Shown here: positions 19,021-27,222 of the stretch, piece after piece
Position numbering within the stretch: the first letter of the stretch is position 1
Layout of the letters: every line of letters begins with the position of its first letter
The notes under the pieces: model-generated
What the model was told of the DNA's origin: nothing
Seen by the model: only the letters and a program-made list of their open reading frames with translations
Database searches by the model: none
Source: Croceibacterium xixiisoli
Lineage (GTDB): Bacteria > Pseudomonadota > Alphaproteobacteria > Sphingomonadales > Sphingomonadaceae
Length of the DNA stretch: 64,000 bases
NCBI RefSeq assembly: GCF_009827305.1
Contig: NZ_WTYJ01000002.1
Location: 744,001-808,000 of the forward strand
Direction of reading: 5' to 3'
Translations under genes and position numbers: made by a program

Positions 19021-20091
19021 TTAAAATAGCGGCAGTTGGCCGGTTACATCCGGCCGTCGAAAGGCTGTGCAATCGAGTTCCACCCGCTGCTTTGTCAGGC
19101 CTGAGCGGCGGCAGGCCAGGCGAAAACGGGCACGGAACAGATCGGCCCAAATTCCCTGTGGCTTCATGCGGTTGTAAAATCTCGGGTCGTTATCCCGGCC
19201 GCCCCGCATCTCGCGCACGATGCCCATCACCTTGGTGGCGCGATCCGGAAAATGCAGGGAAAGCCATTCGCGAAACAGCGGCGCCACCTCATGCGGCAGT
19301 CGCAAGGGTATCCAGCCGGCCGATCGAATGCCCTGGGCAGCAGCGCTGGTTATGATGCCTTCCATATATTCATCGGTGATCGCAGGAATGACCGGGGCCA
19401 GTGAACAATGGGCCGGAATGCCGGCCGCTGCCAGTTTTCCCAATGCAGCCAATCTTTTGGCGGGCGCCGTTGCCCGCGGTTCAAGCAGGCGGGACACATG
19501 GTTGTCGAGACTGGTGACCGAAATCATCACGCTGGTCAGATTGTGACGCGCCAGTTCCGTCAGCAGATCCAGATCGCGCAGCACGCGATCCGATTTGGTG
19601 GTAATGGTGACAGGATGCCGCGTTTCGAGGCACAGTTCCAGCAGCGCTCGGGTGATACGATATCGTCCTTCGATCGGCTGATAGGGGTCTGTGTTGGTGC
19701 CCATGGCAATCGGCCGGGGCAAATAGCGCGGCTGCGCCAGCGTCGCCCGCAACAGTTCGGCTGCGTCGGGCTTGGCGAACAGCCGGGTTTCGAAATCGAG
19801 CCCGGGTGACAGATCGTGATAGGCATGTGTCGGCCGGGCAAAGCAATAGATGCAGCCATGCTCGCATCCGGCATAGGCATTGATCGACCGGTCGAAGGGA
19901 ATGTCCGGGGATTTGTTGAACGACAGGATCGTTCGCGGATGAAGTTCGATGACGCTGGTCGGGCAGGCACGAGCCGGGCCGTCTATTTGTTCGCGATCAT
20001 CCAGCCAGTCACCATCCGCTTCGCTTTGCGGGATGTTGAACCGGCTGCTTTCCCGATTGCTTGGTGCGCCTCTGCCCTTGGTCGGTTCCAT
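19021..20091 (-). CDS. PA0069-family radical SAM protein (SplB-like)
   Basis: A 356-residue radical SAM enzyme. The [4Fe-4S]-binding CxxxCxxC reads CEHGCIYC at residues 76-83, followed by a TIM-barrel core with GTNTDPYQPIE and the SVTSLD segment. The family is related to spore photoproduct lyase SplB and is assumed to act in DNA repair, but its substrate is not established. A GTTC-N7-GTTC SOS operator lies six bases upstream of the start, which supports a DNA-damage role. The gene follows moaB on the same strand after 73 bp, but the operator suggests its own promoter. Confidence 0.9.
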   Translation of the reverse strand: MEPTKGRGAPSNRESSRFNIPQSEADGDWLDDREQIDGPARACPTSVIELHPRTILSFNKSPDIPFDRSINAYAGCEHGCIYCFARPTHAYHDLSPGLDFETRLFAKPDAAELLRATLAQPRYLPRPIAMGTNTDPYQPIEGRYRITRALLELCLETRHPVTITTKSDRVLRDLDLLTELARHNLTSVMISVTSLDNHVSRLLEPRATAPAKRLAALGKLAAAGIPAHCSLAPVIPAITDEYMEGIITSAAAQGIRSAGWIPLRLPHEVAPLFREWLSLHFPDRATKVMGIVREMRGGRDNDPRFYNRMKPQGIWADLFRARFRLACRRSGLTKQRVELDCTAFRRPDVTGQLPLF

Positions 20092-20096
20092 GTCTG

Positions 20097-20111
20097 GAAC
20101 ATATCACGAAC
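20097..20111 (-). promoter_or_regulatory. LexA (SOS) box, alphaproteobacterial type
   Basis: Read on the minus strand the site is GTTC-GTGATAT-GTTC, an exact match to the GTTC-N7-GTTC direct repeat bound by alphaproteobacterial LexA. It ends six bases before the start codon of the radical SAM gene, so bound LexA would block transcription or initiation. Confidence 0.7.
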
Positions 20112-20164
20112 AAAGCGGCTGCGCCATGGCTGTTGCAGAGGGCGCAGGCCTGGAAATGCAGCCG

Positions 20165-20692
20165 CTATTTTTCCCGCAGACGGGGCATCAGTTCCACGAA
20201 ATTGCACGGCCGGTTTCGCGCATCGAGCTGTTCGGCCAGAATATTGTCCCAACCATCCTTCACCGCGCCGTTCGATCCGGGCAGGGCGAAGACATAGGTG
20301 CCGCGCGCCACGATCGCGCAGGCGCGCGACTGCACGGTGCTGGTGCCGATGGTGCCAAAGCTGATCCAGCGAAACAATTCGCCAAAGCCGGGGATATCCT
20401 TGTCCTTGATCCGGTCCAGCGCCTCCGGCGTGACATCGCGCCCGGTCAGTCCGGTCCCGCCGGTCGACACCACCGCGTCGATCGACGGATCATCGATCCA
20501 ACGGTTGAGCAGATCAGTGATGAGGTCGGCGTCATCCTTCAGGATCGTTCGCGCCACCAGTTGATGGCCTGCGCCGGTGATCCGCGCCGCCAGAATATCG
20601 CCCGATGTGTCTTCATCCGGGCCCCGCGTGTCGGATACGGTCAGCAGGGCAATATTGATCGGCTTGAACTGGCGGCTTTCGTCTATGGCCAT
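20165..20692 (-). CDS. moaB: Molybdenum cofactor biosynthesis protein MoaB/Mog family
   Basis: A 175-residue member of the MoaB/MogA family, which adenylylates molybdopterin before molybdenum insertion. The molybdopterin-binding signature is visible as STGGTGLTGRDVTPEA near residues 76-91, along with LPGSNGAVKDGWD near the C-terminus. Its start ATG shares one base with the TGA of the upstream transglycosylase gene (TGATG), so translation is coupled. No other molybdenum cofactor genes are in the window. Confidence 0.93.
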   Translation of the reverse strand: MAIDESRQFKPINIALLTVSDTRGPDEDTSGDILAARITGAGHQLVARTILKDDADLITDLLNRWIDDPSIDAVVSTGGTGLTGRDVTPEALDRIKDKDIPGFGELFRWISFGTIGTSTVQSRACAIVARGTYVFALPGSNGAVKDGWDNILAEQLDARNRPCNFVELMPRLREK

Positions 20693-22464
20693 CAGTTCCG
20701 CTCCGCCGACAGATAGACCCGGCCATCACGGCTGGTGGCCTGCGCGCCGGGGAAGGCCGGCCATTCATTCTGGGCCAGCGCGGCGCGGCTTTCCGATCCG
20801 GCGCGGGCCTGCCGCTGATACATCCAGAAATTGCGCATCACGATCGCGACATAGCTGCGCGTTTCCCAATAAGGGATCGATTCCATCCACAGCAGCGGAT
20901 CGCCGAAATCGTTGATCTCCGTGTTCCAGCGCGTGATCGGGGAAAGGCCGGCATTATAGGCCGCCATGATCTTGGGCAGGGCGCCGCCGGTCGCCGGCGT
21001 GTCGCGCAGCATTTCCAGATTCTGTTGCCCGAAGGCGAGATTGACGCGTGGATCGAAAATATCGACCTGGCTCGCGCTCATCCCCAGGGCCGGTGCATGC
21101 TGCCGCACGGTGATGGGGGTGATCTGCATCAGGCCTTGGGCCTGGGCCGGGCTGACCGCGCGGTCGCGGAAATTGGATTCCTGCAGCGTGTGGGCATAGG
21201 CCAGTGCCGGATCGACCCGCCAACCGGTCGACGGCACCCATTTTGGCACCGGGAAATGCGACGCAGGATCGGCATCGCCGCCCACCGGGGCATTGTAGGC
21301 CATGAACAATTGCGTCGACGGCAGTCCCAGATCGCGAGCCAGGCGCGAAAGCGGGCCGTAATCGCCGGCATCGCCAATCCGCGCCTGATGCAGCAGCACT
21401 TCGGATGCAAGATTGTCGCGCCCGATCTCGGCCAGCGCAGCGGCGACGCGCACATTCTCTATCCGCCCGATGCGGTCCCAATCATCCTTGGACAGATCGG
21501 CGCGAGATACGCGGGCAGGCAGAGCCTGGCCAAGCTGTTCTGCGGCCAGCATGCCATAGAGGGTTTCATCATTGTTGGCCGCGCCGCGCAGCAATTCGGC
21601 GCTGCGTTCGGGCTGACGGCACCGCAGCGCGGCGCGGCTGGCCCAGTAATAGGCGGCGGCGCGCGCTTCGGGATTGGTCGCGCCATAGGCGGATCTTTCG
21701 AAACCGGCGCCGGCGCGGTCGCAATCGCCCAGGCGCCAGGAGGCAAGGCCGACGACCCATTCGCCCTCCGCCACCCATTCGCCGCTGCCGGCATCGCCGA
21801 CGGTCTGGGCGAGGGACAGCGCCTGGGCGTCCATATTCTCGATATAATAGCTCCAGGCGACGCGCTGCCGCCATTCGGCGCGCGCTTCGGGGCTCAGGCC
21901 CGGGTCCGCGCTGTCGAGCAGGGCACGGGCGCCGTCCGGATCATCATTGGTGATGCGGTCCTGAATGGCGGCCGCGATGGAAGCGGGCATGGTGCCGTCC
22001 TGCACGGCGCGCGGGCGGGTTCGTTTGGGGAAGCCACCGCGCGATGTCAGCGGCTGGGCCGTTGGCAGACCGGGCATGCTGGTTGCGCCACGGGTCATTC
22101 CCAGGCGCGCCAGCCGTTCGGCCTGCGGCAGATTGCTGCCGATCTGCAGCCAGGCCTGGATACGCGGCAACTCGATGCGGGGAGAATTGGGCGACAGATA
22201 ATATTGCGCCTGGGCAACCGCTTGCAGCGGGCCGCTATCGCGCTGGCTGAGCAGACTTTCGACCTGCGTCCAGTCGGCGCGGTCGATCGCGCGGAACACG
22301 GCGCTGTAATACTCCCGGTCGCGATCGGACAATTGAGTCGGCGCCGAGCGGGCCGAGGCCTGCGCCACGAAATATTCGCTGGAGGAATTGGCAGCGGCCG
22401 GCAGCGCCACGGCAGCGCCGGAAAGCGCCGCGATCACGCAGGATATACGGTGTGCAAGTTTCAT
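20692..22464 (-). CDS. Soluble lytic murein transglycosylase (Slt70-like)
   Basis: About 590 residues with a signal peptide (MKLAHRISCVIAALSGAAVALPAAA). The long alpha-helical superhelical U/L domain typical of Slt70 is followed by a C-terminal lysozyme-like catalytic domain with the glutamate in LQESNFRDRA near residue 429, then AQGLMQITP, NLAFGQQNLEML and AAYNAGLSPITRW. It cuts glycan strands of peptidoglycan with formation of 1,6-anhydromuramoyl ends. ATG at 22464 is chosen because the signal peptide begins there and it overlaps the upstream stop (TGATG). Confidence 0.93.
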   Translation of the reverse strand: MKLAHRISCVIAALSGAAVALPAAANSSSEYFVAQASARSAPTQLSDRDREYYSAVFRAIDRADWTQVESLLSQRDSGPLQAVAQAQYYLSPNSPRIELPRIQAWLQIGSNLPQAERLARLGMTRGATSMPGLPTAQPLTSRGGFPKRTRPRAVQDGTMPASIAAAIQDRITNDDPDGARALLDSADPGLSPEARAEWRQRVAWSYYIENMDAQALSLAQTVGDAGSGEWVAEGEWVVGLASWRLGDCDRAGAGFERSAYGATNPEARAAAYYWASRAALRCRQPERSAELLRGAANNDETLYGMLAAEQLGQALPARVSRADLSKDDWDRIGRIENVRVAAALAEIGRDNLASEVLLHQARIGDAGDYGPLSRLARDLGLPSTQLFMAYNAPVGGDADPASHFPVPKWVPSTGWRVDPALAYAHTLQESNFRDRAVSPAQAQGLMQITPITVRQHAPALGMSASQVDIFDPRVNLAFGQQNLEMLRDTPATGGALPKIMAAYNAGLSPITRWNTEINDFGDPLLWMESIPYWETRSYVAIVMRNFWMYQRQARAGSESRAALAQNEWPAFPGAQATSRDGRVYLSAERN

Positions 22465-23213
22465 CAGATCGTCCAGTCCAGCCAGCGTTGCCACAACCGG
22501 GCACGTTCCCTAGCCTGTGCGAAGAGAAAATGCGGCGCGACTGTGGTCAATGTGGGCAATAGGCTCCCTTGAATCTCGGAAACATTATCACGGGGAGAGG
22601 CTTGCGCCGGATCGTGCCCGAGAAGCGGCAGGATGTCGCTGCCGAGCACCAGCAGCCGCTTGGGCGACGCCAGGCTGACATGATGGCATGTGATTCTGCT
22701 CAGCCCCTCGGCCGAATAGGTGCCCCAGTCCGGCATGGTCATATGGCGGGGCAGGGCAGAGGAAAAATAGACCTGATCCATGCTCAGCCCGGCGGCCTTG
22801 AGCAGGGCCGCGACCATCTTCTCGACCGCCGGATCGAACAGGCTGCCATCGGCTTCCGGCATGGGCACCAGCACCATCAGCGGCAGGCCGGCGGGTGCGG
22901 TGGGGCGGAAACCCTGCCGCGAACCGCCCAGATCCATGCTGGCATCGCTGCTCCAGTACAGCTGAAACGCCTCCAGCGTGCCCGGCCATTGCGCCGGTTC
23001 GCCTCCGATCATGGGTTTCGGCGCGGGAGGGGCGGGTTCTGCCCGGGTGAAGCTGGTCGGTTTGCGCACCGTTTCTGCGGCAGCCGCCTTTTCAGGCTCT
23101 GCCAGCCAGTTCTGCGCATCATCCAGATAATCGCAGTCGACCCCCGCCAGGCGCCACCAGTCAAGTGTGGCGGCAATGTGCCGGTCAGCGGAAAGGGCGA
23201 TACGGGTCTGCAT
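22464..23213 (-). CDS. Uracil-DNA glycosylase superfamily-like protein, degenerate active site
   Basis: A 249-residue protein whose second half has the UDG fold pattern: a beta strand LPLMVLVPMPEADG where family 4/5 enzymes carry the catalytic motif, ASPKRLLVLGSDILP like the central strand, and a C-terminal APHFLFAQARERARLWQRW resembling the HPSxLL segment. Motif I lacks the usual GEAPG sequence and the four cysteines of an iron-sulphur cluster are absent, so glycosylase activity is doubtful. The first 75 residues are unlike the family. First gene of a coupled set with the transglycosylase and moaB. Confidence 0.7.
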   Translation of the reverse strand: MQTRIALSADRHIAATLDWWRLAGVDCDYLDDAQNWLAEPEKAAAAETVRKPTSFTRAEPAPPAPKPMIGGEPAQWPGTLEAFQLYWSSDASMDLGGSRQGFRPTAPAGLPLMVLVPMPEADGSLFDPAVEKMVAALLKAAGLSMDQVYFSSALPRHMTMPDWGTYSAEGLSRITCHHVSLASPKRLLVLGSDILPLLGHDPAQASPRDNVSEIQGSLLPTLTTVAPHFLFAQARERARLWQRWLDWTI

Positions 23214-23323
23214 AGGGGGCTGCAGCGGGTCTTGACCTGCCGGGGCGCAGCGATCAAGCCCGATCCAGCTTTTTGTATTGCCAGGCCAGATTTGAAAAGC
23301 GGCCTGAAAACGGAGAATTGCGC

Positions 23324-24967
23324 GTGACAGAACGCGAATCCATGCCGGTTGATGTGGTTATTGTCGGCGGCGGCCCGGCCGGGCTGTCTGCTGCTATCCG
23401 GCTGAAACAGCTTGATGAAAATCTCGAAGTCGTGGTGCTGGAAAAGGGTTCCGAGATTGGCGCCCATATTCTTTCGGGCGCGGTGATCGATCCGCGCGCG
23501 CTGGATGAGCTGCTGCCGGATTGGCGGGAGACATGTTCGCTGGCGCAGCAGCCGGTCACGGACAATCTGCATTGGGTGCTGACCCGCACCGGCAAGATTG
23601 CCATGCCGCATCTGTTCATGCCGCCGCTGATGTCCAACCACGGCAACTACACCGGTTCGCTCGGCAATCTCTGCCGCTGGCTGGGTGAACAGGCGGAGGA
23701 ACTGGGCGTCCAGATCTTCCCCGGCTTCCCGGCGTCGGAAATCCTCTACGATGAAAACGGCACCGTCATCGGTGTGGCCACGCAGGATATGGGCGTGGGG
23801 CAGGATCGTTCGCCCAAGGCCGATTACCAGCCGGGCATGGAACTCCACGCCAAATACACCCTGTTTGCAGAGGGCGCGCGCGGCAGCCTGACCAAGCAGC
23901 TGAAGAACCGCTACTCGCTGGATGCCGACTGCCAGCCGCAGGTCTATGGTCTGGGCATCAAGGAATTGTGGGATATCCCGGCCGACAAGCATGAGCCGGG
24001 TCGGGTGATCCACACCCAGGGCTGGCCGCTGGCCGAACGCGATGCCTGGGGCGGGGGGTTCCTCTATCACCAGGCCAATGGCCAGGTCGCGCTCGGCTTC
24101 GTCACCGCGCTCGATTACGCCAATCCCTGGATCAGCCCGTTCGAGGAATTCCAGCGCTGGAAACAGCACCCGGAAATCCGTGCCATCCTCGAAGGCGGCA
24201 AGCGCGTGTCATACGGCGCGCGCGCGATAAATGAAGGCGGGTGGCAGAGCGTGCCGCAGCTGGCCTTCCCCGGTGGCGCGCTGATCGGCTGTTCCGCCGG
24301 TTTCGTGAATGTCCCGCGGATCAAGGGCACGCACACCGCGATGAAGAGCGGCATGCTGGCCGCTGATTCGATCGTCGCGGCCATCGCCGCCGGGCGGGAG
24401 CATGATCAGCTTTCCGACTATGACGCCGCCGTGCGCTCCAGCTGGATCGCCACCGAGCTCAAGCTGGTCCGCAATGCGCAGCCTTTCGTGGCCAAATTCG
24501 GCGGTGCCATCGGCAGCCTGCTGGCTGGCACGGACATGTGGCTGCGCACGCTGAAGATCAATCTGCCGTTGACGCTGAAGCATCACACCGATGCCTCCGC
24601 CACCAACCGCGCCGATCTGTATCCGCGCATCGTGTATGACAAGCCCGATGGTGTGATCAGCTTCGACCGCCTGTCTTCGGTGTTTCTGTCGGGCACCAAT
24701 CATGAAGAAGATCAGCCGTGCCATCTGGTGCTCAAGAATCCGGCCATTCCGACACAGATCGAGCTGCCGGTCTATGGCGGCCCGTCCACGCGCTACTGTC
24801 CGGCGGGGGTCTATGAATATACCGGCGTGGCTGAAGGCAAGCCGAAGTTCGTGATCAACGCGCAGAACTGCGTCCATTGCAAAACCTGCGACATCAAGGA
24901 TCCGCCGCAGAATATCGAATGGACCACGCCGGAGGGTGGCGGCGGCCCGAACTATCCGAACATGTGA
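23324..24967 (+). CDS. Electron transfer flavoprotein-ubiquinone oxidoreductase
   Basis: ETF-QO is a membrane-associated enzyme that moves electrons from reduced electron transfer flavoprotein, and so from fatty-acid and amino-acid dehydrogenases, to ubiquinone. The N-terminal FAD site reads VIVGGGPAGLSAAIRLKQL. The C-terminal [4Fe-4S] ferredoxin-like part has YCPAGVYEY and CVHCKTCDIKDP. GTG at 23324 with CGGAGA upstream gives 547 residues, the family size; the frame extends to a TTG at 23273 and an ATG lies at 23342. No ETF subunits are nearby. Confidence 0.95.
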   Translation: MTERESMPVDVVIVGGGPAGLSAAIRLKQLDENLEVVVLEKGSEIGAHILSGAVIDPRALDELLPDWRETCSLAQQPVTDNLHWVLTRTGKIAMPHLFMPPLMSNHGNYTGSLGNLCRWLGEQAEELGVQIFPGFPASEILYDENGTVIGVATQDMGVGQDRSPKADYQPGMELHAKYTLFAEGARGSLTKQLKNRYSLDADCQPQVYGLGIKELWDIPADKHEPGRVIHTQGWPLAERDAWGGGFLYHQANGQVALGFVTALDYANPWISPFEEFQRWKQHPEIRAILEGGKRVSYGARAINEGGWQSVPQLAFPGGALIGCSAGFVNVPRIKGTHTAMKSGMLAADSIVAAIAAGREHDQLSDYDAAVRSSWIATELKLVRNAQPFVAKFGGAIGSLLAGTDMWLRTLKINLPLTLKHHTDASATNRADLYPRIVYDKPDGVISFDRLSSVFLSGTNHEEDQPCHLVLKNPAIPTQIELPVYGGPSTRYCPAGVYEYTGVAEGKPKFVINAQNCVHCKTCDIKDPPQNIEWTTPEGGGGPNYPNM

Positions 24968-24979
24968 TCGCGCGCGCCG

Positions 24980-25789
24980 ATGCCCACCGAAACCGCCTAT
25001 GCCAAGATCAACCTAGCGCTGCATGTCCGGCGCCGGCGTGATGACGGCTATCACGAGCTGGAAACCCTGTTCGCCTTCGTCGATGCGGGGGACCGGCTGA
25101 CGGCGCGCCCGGCAGCGCAGGATAGCCTGCAATTGACCGGTGAGTTCGCCGATCAGCTGACCGATCCCTTCGGCAATATCGTGGCCAAGGCCTTGTCAGC
25201 CCTGCCACGTTCAGATGGCATGGCGATCACGCTGGAAAAGAACCTGCCCGTGGCGGCCGGGCTGGGCGGGGGATCAGCCGACGCCGGCGCGGTATTCCGT
25301 CTCGTGCGCGATGCGCATGGCCTGCCAGAAGATTGGCCACAACGCGCTGCCCGTTTGGGTGCCGATGTGCCGGCCTGCGTGGAAAGCCGGGCCTGCATCG
25401 GGCGTGGTACGGGCACGCAGCTGGAACCGATCGACAATGACATGGCGGGGCGGGCGGTGCTGCTGGTCAACCCGCGCGTGCCGCTTGCCACCGGTCCAGT
25501 GTTTGGCGCCTGGGATGGCATTGATCGCGGCGCCATGCCGCAAGGTGGCGCAGAACAAATCGCAACACATGGTCGCAACGATCTGCAATCGCCGGCAATA
25601 TCGCTCTGCCCGGTGATCGCCGACGTGCTCGCCGCCCTGCGCGCCGGCCCGGCCGATCTGGTCCGGATGAGCGGATCGGGCGCGACCTGTTTTGCGCTCT
25701 ATCCTGATCACGAAACGATGCAGGCCGCCGCATCCGCCTTGGCAGAAGAACAGCCCGGCTGGTGGCAGTTGCAGGGGCGGCTGCGCTGA
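24980..25789 (+). CDS. ispE: 4-diphosphocytidyl-2-C-methyl-D-erythritol kinase
   Basis: IspE phosphorylates CDP-methylerythritol in the non-mevalonate (MEP) isoprenoid pathway. The protein is 269 residues, with the GHMP-kinase features AYAKINLALHVRRRRDDGYHE-type N-terminus, the phosphate loop LPVAAGLGGGSADAGA and the C-terminal MSGSGATCFALY. It starts 12 bp after the ETF-QO stop without a clear ribosome site and is probably cotranscribed. Confidence 0.95.
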   Translation: MPTETAYAKINLALHVRRRRDDGYHELETLFAFVDAGDRLTARPAAQDSLQLTGEFADQLTDPFGNIVAKALSALPRSDGMAITLEKNLPVAAGLGGGSADAGAVFRLVRDAHGLPEDWPQRAARLGADVPACVESRACIGRGTGTQLEPIDNDMAGRAVLLVNPRVPLATGPVFGAWDGIDRGAMPQGGAEQIATHGRNDLQSPAISLCPVIADVLAALRAGPADLVRMSGSGATCFALYPDHETMQAAASALAEEQPGWWQLQGRLR

Positions 25790-25825
25790 CGCAGCACATT
25801 GCGAACAAGCATGAAAGGAATGGGC

Positions 25826-26557
25826 ATGACGCATGAAGCCTGGCGGATTGTTGGCGAACCGCATTTCGGCGGAATTCTGATCATTGCCGATCATGCCTCC
25901 AACCATGTCCCGGCGGATATCGATCTCGGCATCGATCCCGCGTTGCTGAACGAACATGTCGCGGTCGATCTGGGTGTTGCCGCCGTGGCCGAACATATGG
26001 CCGAACAGGCTGGCATCGCTGCCTTCCTTGGCGGTGTCAGCCGCCTGGTGTGCGATTTCAACCGCGAAGAAGACGCACCCGGCGTCATCCCCGACATCAG
26101 CGACGGCCATGCGATCCCCGGGAACGAACTCGATGACGCCGGTCGGGCAGCCCGGCTGAACCGGTTCTACCACCCCTATCATGATGCGCTGGCCGATCTG
26201 CTCGACCGCGCACCGCCGGCGCTGATCGTCTCGCTGCACAGCTTCACGCCCAGCCTCGCCAGCCGCCCTCAGGAGGCACGGCCATGGCAAATCGGCGTGC
26301 TCTACAATCAGGATGATCGCGCCGCCCGGCTGGCCATTCCCATGCTCACTGCCGAAAGCCTCGCGGTCGGCGATCAGCAGCCCTATTCGGGCAAGCTGCT
26401 CAATGCCACGATGAACCGCCATGCGGAGGCGGAGGGGCGCCCTTATCTGGGCATCGAATTGCGGCAGGATGAAATTCCCGACGCCGCCGCGCAACTGCGC
26501 TGGGCCTCCCGCCTCCACCGCGTCTGCAATGCGGTAGCCGTCGCTATGCCAGGATAG
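25826..26557 (+). CDS. N-formylglutamate amidohydrolase family protein
   Basis: About 243 residues. The family (HutG-like, zinc-dependent) hydrolyses N-formyl-L-glutamate or related amides. The pattern is visible from IIADHASNHVPADID through LVCDFNRE and LIVSLHSFTPSL to a C-terminal YLGIELRQDEI. No other histidine-degradation gene is nearby, so the physiological substrate is uncertain. ATG at 25826 is chosen for the AAGGA site eight bases upstream; in-frame ATGs at 25811 and 25820 are alternatives. Converges on parE, six bases apart. Confidence 0.88.
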   Translation: MTHEAWRIVGEPHFGGILIIADHASNHVPADIDLGIDPALLNEHVAVDLGVAAVAEHMAEQAGIAAFLGGVSRLVCDFNREEDAPGVIPDISDGHAIPGNELDDAGRAARLNRFYHPYHDALADLLDRAPPALIVSLHSFTPSLASRPQEARPWQIGVLYNQDDRAARLAIPMLTAESLAVGDQQPYSGKLLNATMNRHAEAEGRPYLGIELRQDEIPDAAAQLRWASRLHRVCNAVAVAMPG

Positions 26558-26563
26558 AGCCGC

Positions 26564-26866
26564 TTATGGCTGGCCGAGATGGCGAGGCACATCCATCGCC
26601 TGATGCAGCACACCGATAACGTCAATGCCACCGTCCCGGATCAGGTAGAAGATGATATGCGCCTCGTAACGATAGCTGCAGTAATCTGGCGCGACATCAT
26701 CCCGCCTCCGACCCAGTTCAGGCTGCTTGGCCAATAAGGAAAACCGCGCATCCAATGCGCGCAAATACGAATTGCGCTGATCCCGCCCCCAGCGTTGGAG
26801 TGTGTAGCGCCCGATATTCCTGAGATCTGCCGTCGCGCGCGGGGTGACGCGGATGCCGGAACTCAC
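26564..26866 (-). CDS. parE: ParE-family toxin
   Basis: A 100-residue RelE/ParE-superfamily toxin (TPRATADLRNIGRYT at the start and YRYEAHIIFYLIRDGGIDVIGVLH near the end). ParE proteins poison DNA gyrase; related RelE proteins cut mRNA, and the catalytic type cannot be settled from sequence, but pairing with a ParD-like antitoxin favours ParE. The ATG overlaps the antitoxin stop (ATGA), so toxin synthesis depends on antitoxin translation. Confidence 0.9.
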   Translation of the reverse strand: MSSGIRVTPRATADLRNIGRYTLQRWGRDQRNSYLRALDARFSLLAKQPELGRRRDDVAPDYCSYRYEAHIIFYLIRDGGIDVIGVLHQAMDVPRHLGQP

Positions 26867-27111
26867 CCTTCTGCGTCCAGTTCCTCGATGAGGCGGTCGA
26901 TCGAATAATCCTCTTCAAACACACCATTTCGAGCCTGGCTTGAGCCTTCGGCAAGGTGAGCGCGCAACGTCTCTAGCTGGAGCTTCTGGCGTTCAAGCAC
27001 TCGCAATGCATCACGCACCACTTCGCTGGCAGAGCCATATCGGCCGCTGCCGACTTCGCTGCGGATGAACTTTTCCCAATGTTCGCCCAGCGTGAGGCTG
27101 GTGTTGGCCAT
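26863..27111 (-). CDS. parD: ParD-family antitoxin
   Basis: An 82-residue ribbon-helix-helix antitoxin: MANTSLTLGEHWEKFIRSEV then GRYGSASEVVRDALRVLERQ is the DNA-binding part, and the acidic C-terminus binds ParE. GGAGG lies eight bases upstream of the ATG at 27111. A palindrome with perfect 12-bp arms just upstream is the likely autoregulatory operator. Read leftward with parE. Confidence 0.92.
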   Translation of the reverse strand: MANTSLTLGEHWEKFIRSEVGSGRYGSASEVVRDALRVLERQKLQLETLRAHLAEGSSQARNGVFEEDYSIDRLIEELDAEG

Positions 27112-27121
27112 GCAAACCTCC

Positions 27122-27152
27122 AAATATTCATATCCCGTATATATGAATATTT
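27122..27152. promoter_or_regulatory. parDE operator, 12-bp inverted repeat
   Basis: AAATATTCATAT and ATATGAATATTT are exact reverse complements separated by seven bases (CCCGTAT). The site begins 11 bp upstream of the parD start codon, is far more AT-rich than its surroundings, and is the expected position for binding by the ParD ribbon-helix-helix dimer. It also lies about 70 bp before the rightward SUKH-like gene. Confidence 0.75.
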
Positions 27153-27222
27153 TCGTAAAGTCAGCACTATGTGCGCCAGTAGCCATTGCCCATGCCGGGA
27201 GCAACATGCATTGATAGTCGGG

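Noticed and set aside
21025-22572. A 515-codon rightward open frame
   Set aside because: Antisense to the lytic transglycosylase gene, whose signal peptide and catalytic motifs are clear; composition is that of a shadow.
23009-24169. A 386-codon leftward open frame
   Set aside because: Antisense to ETF-QO and overlapping the UDG-like gene in another frame; no motif.
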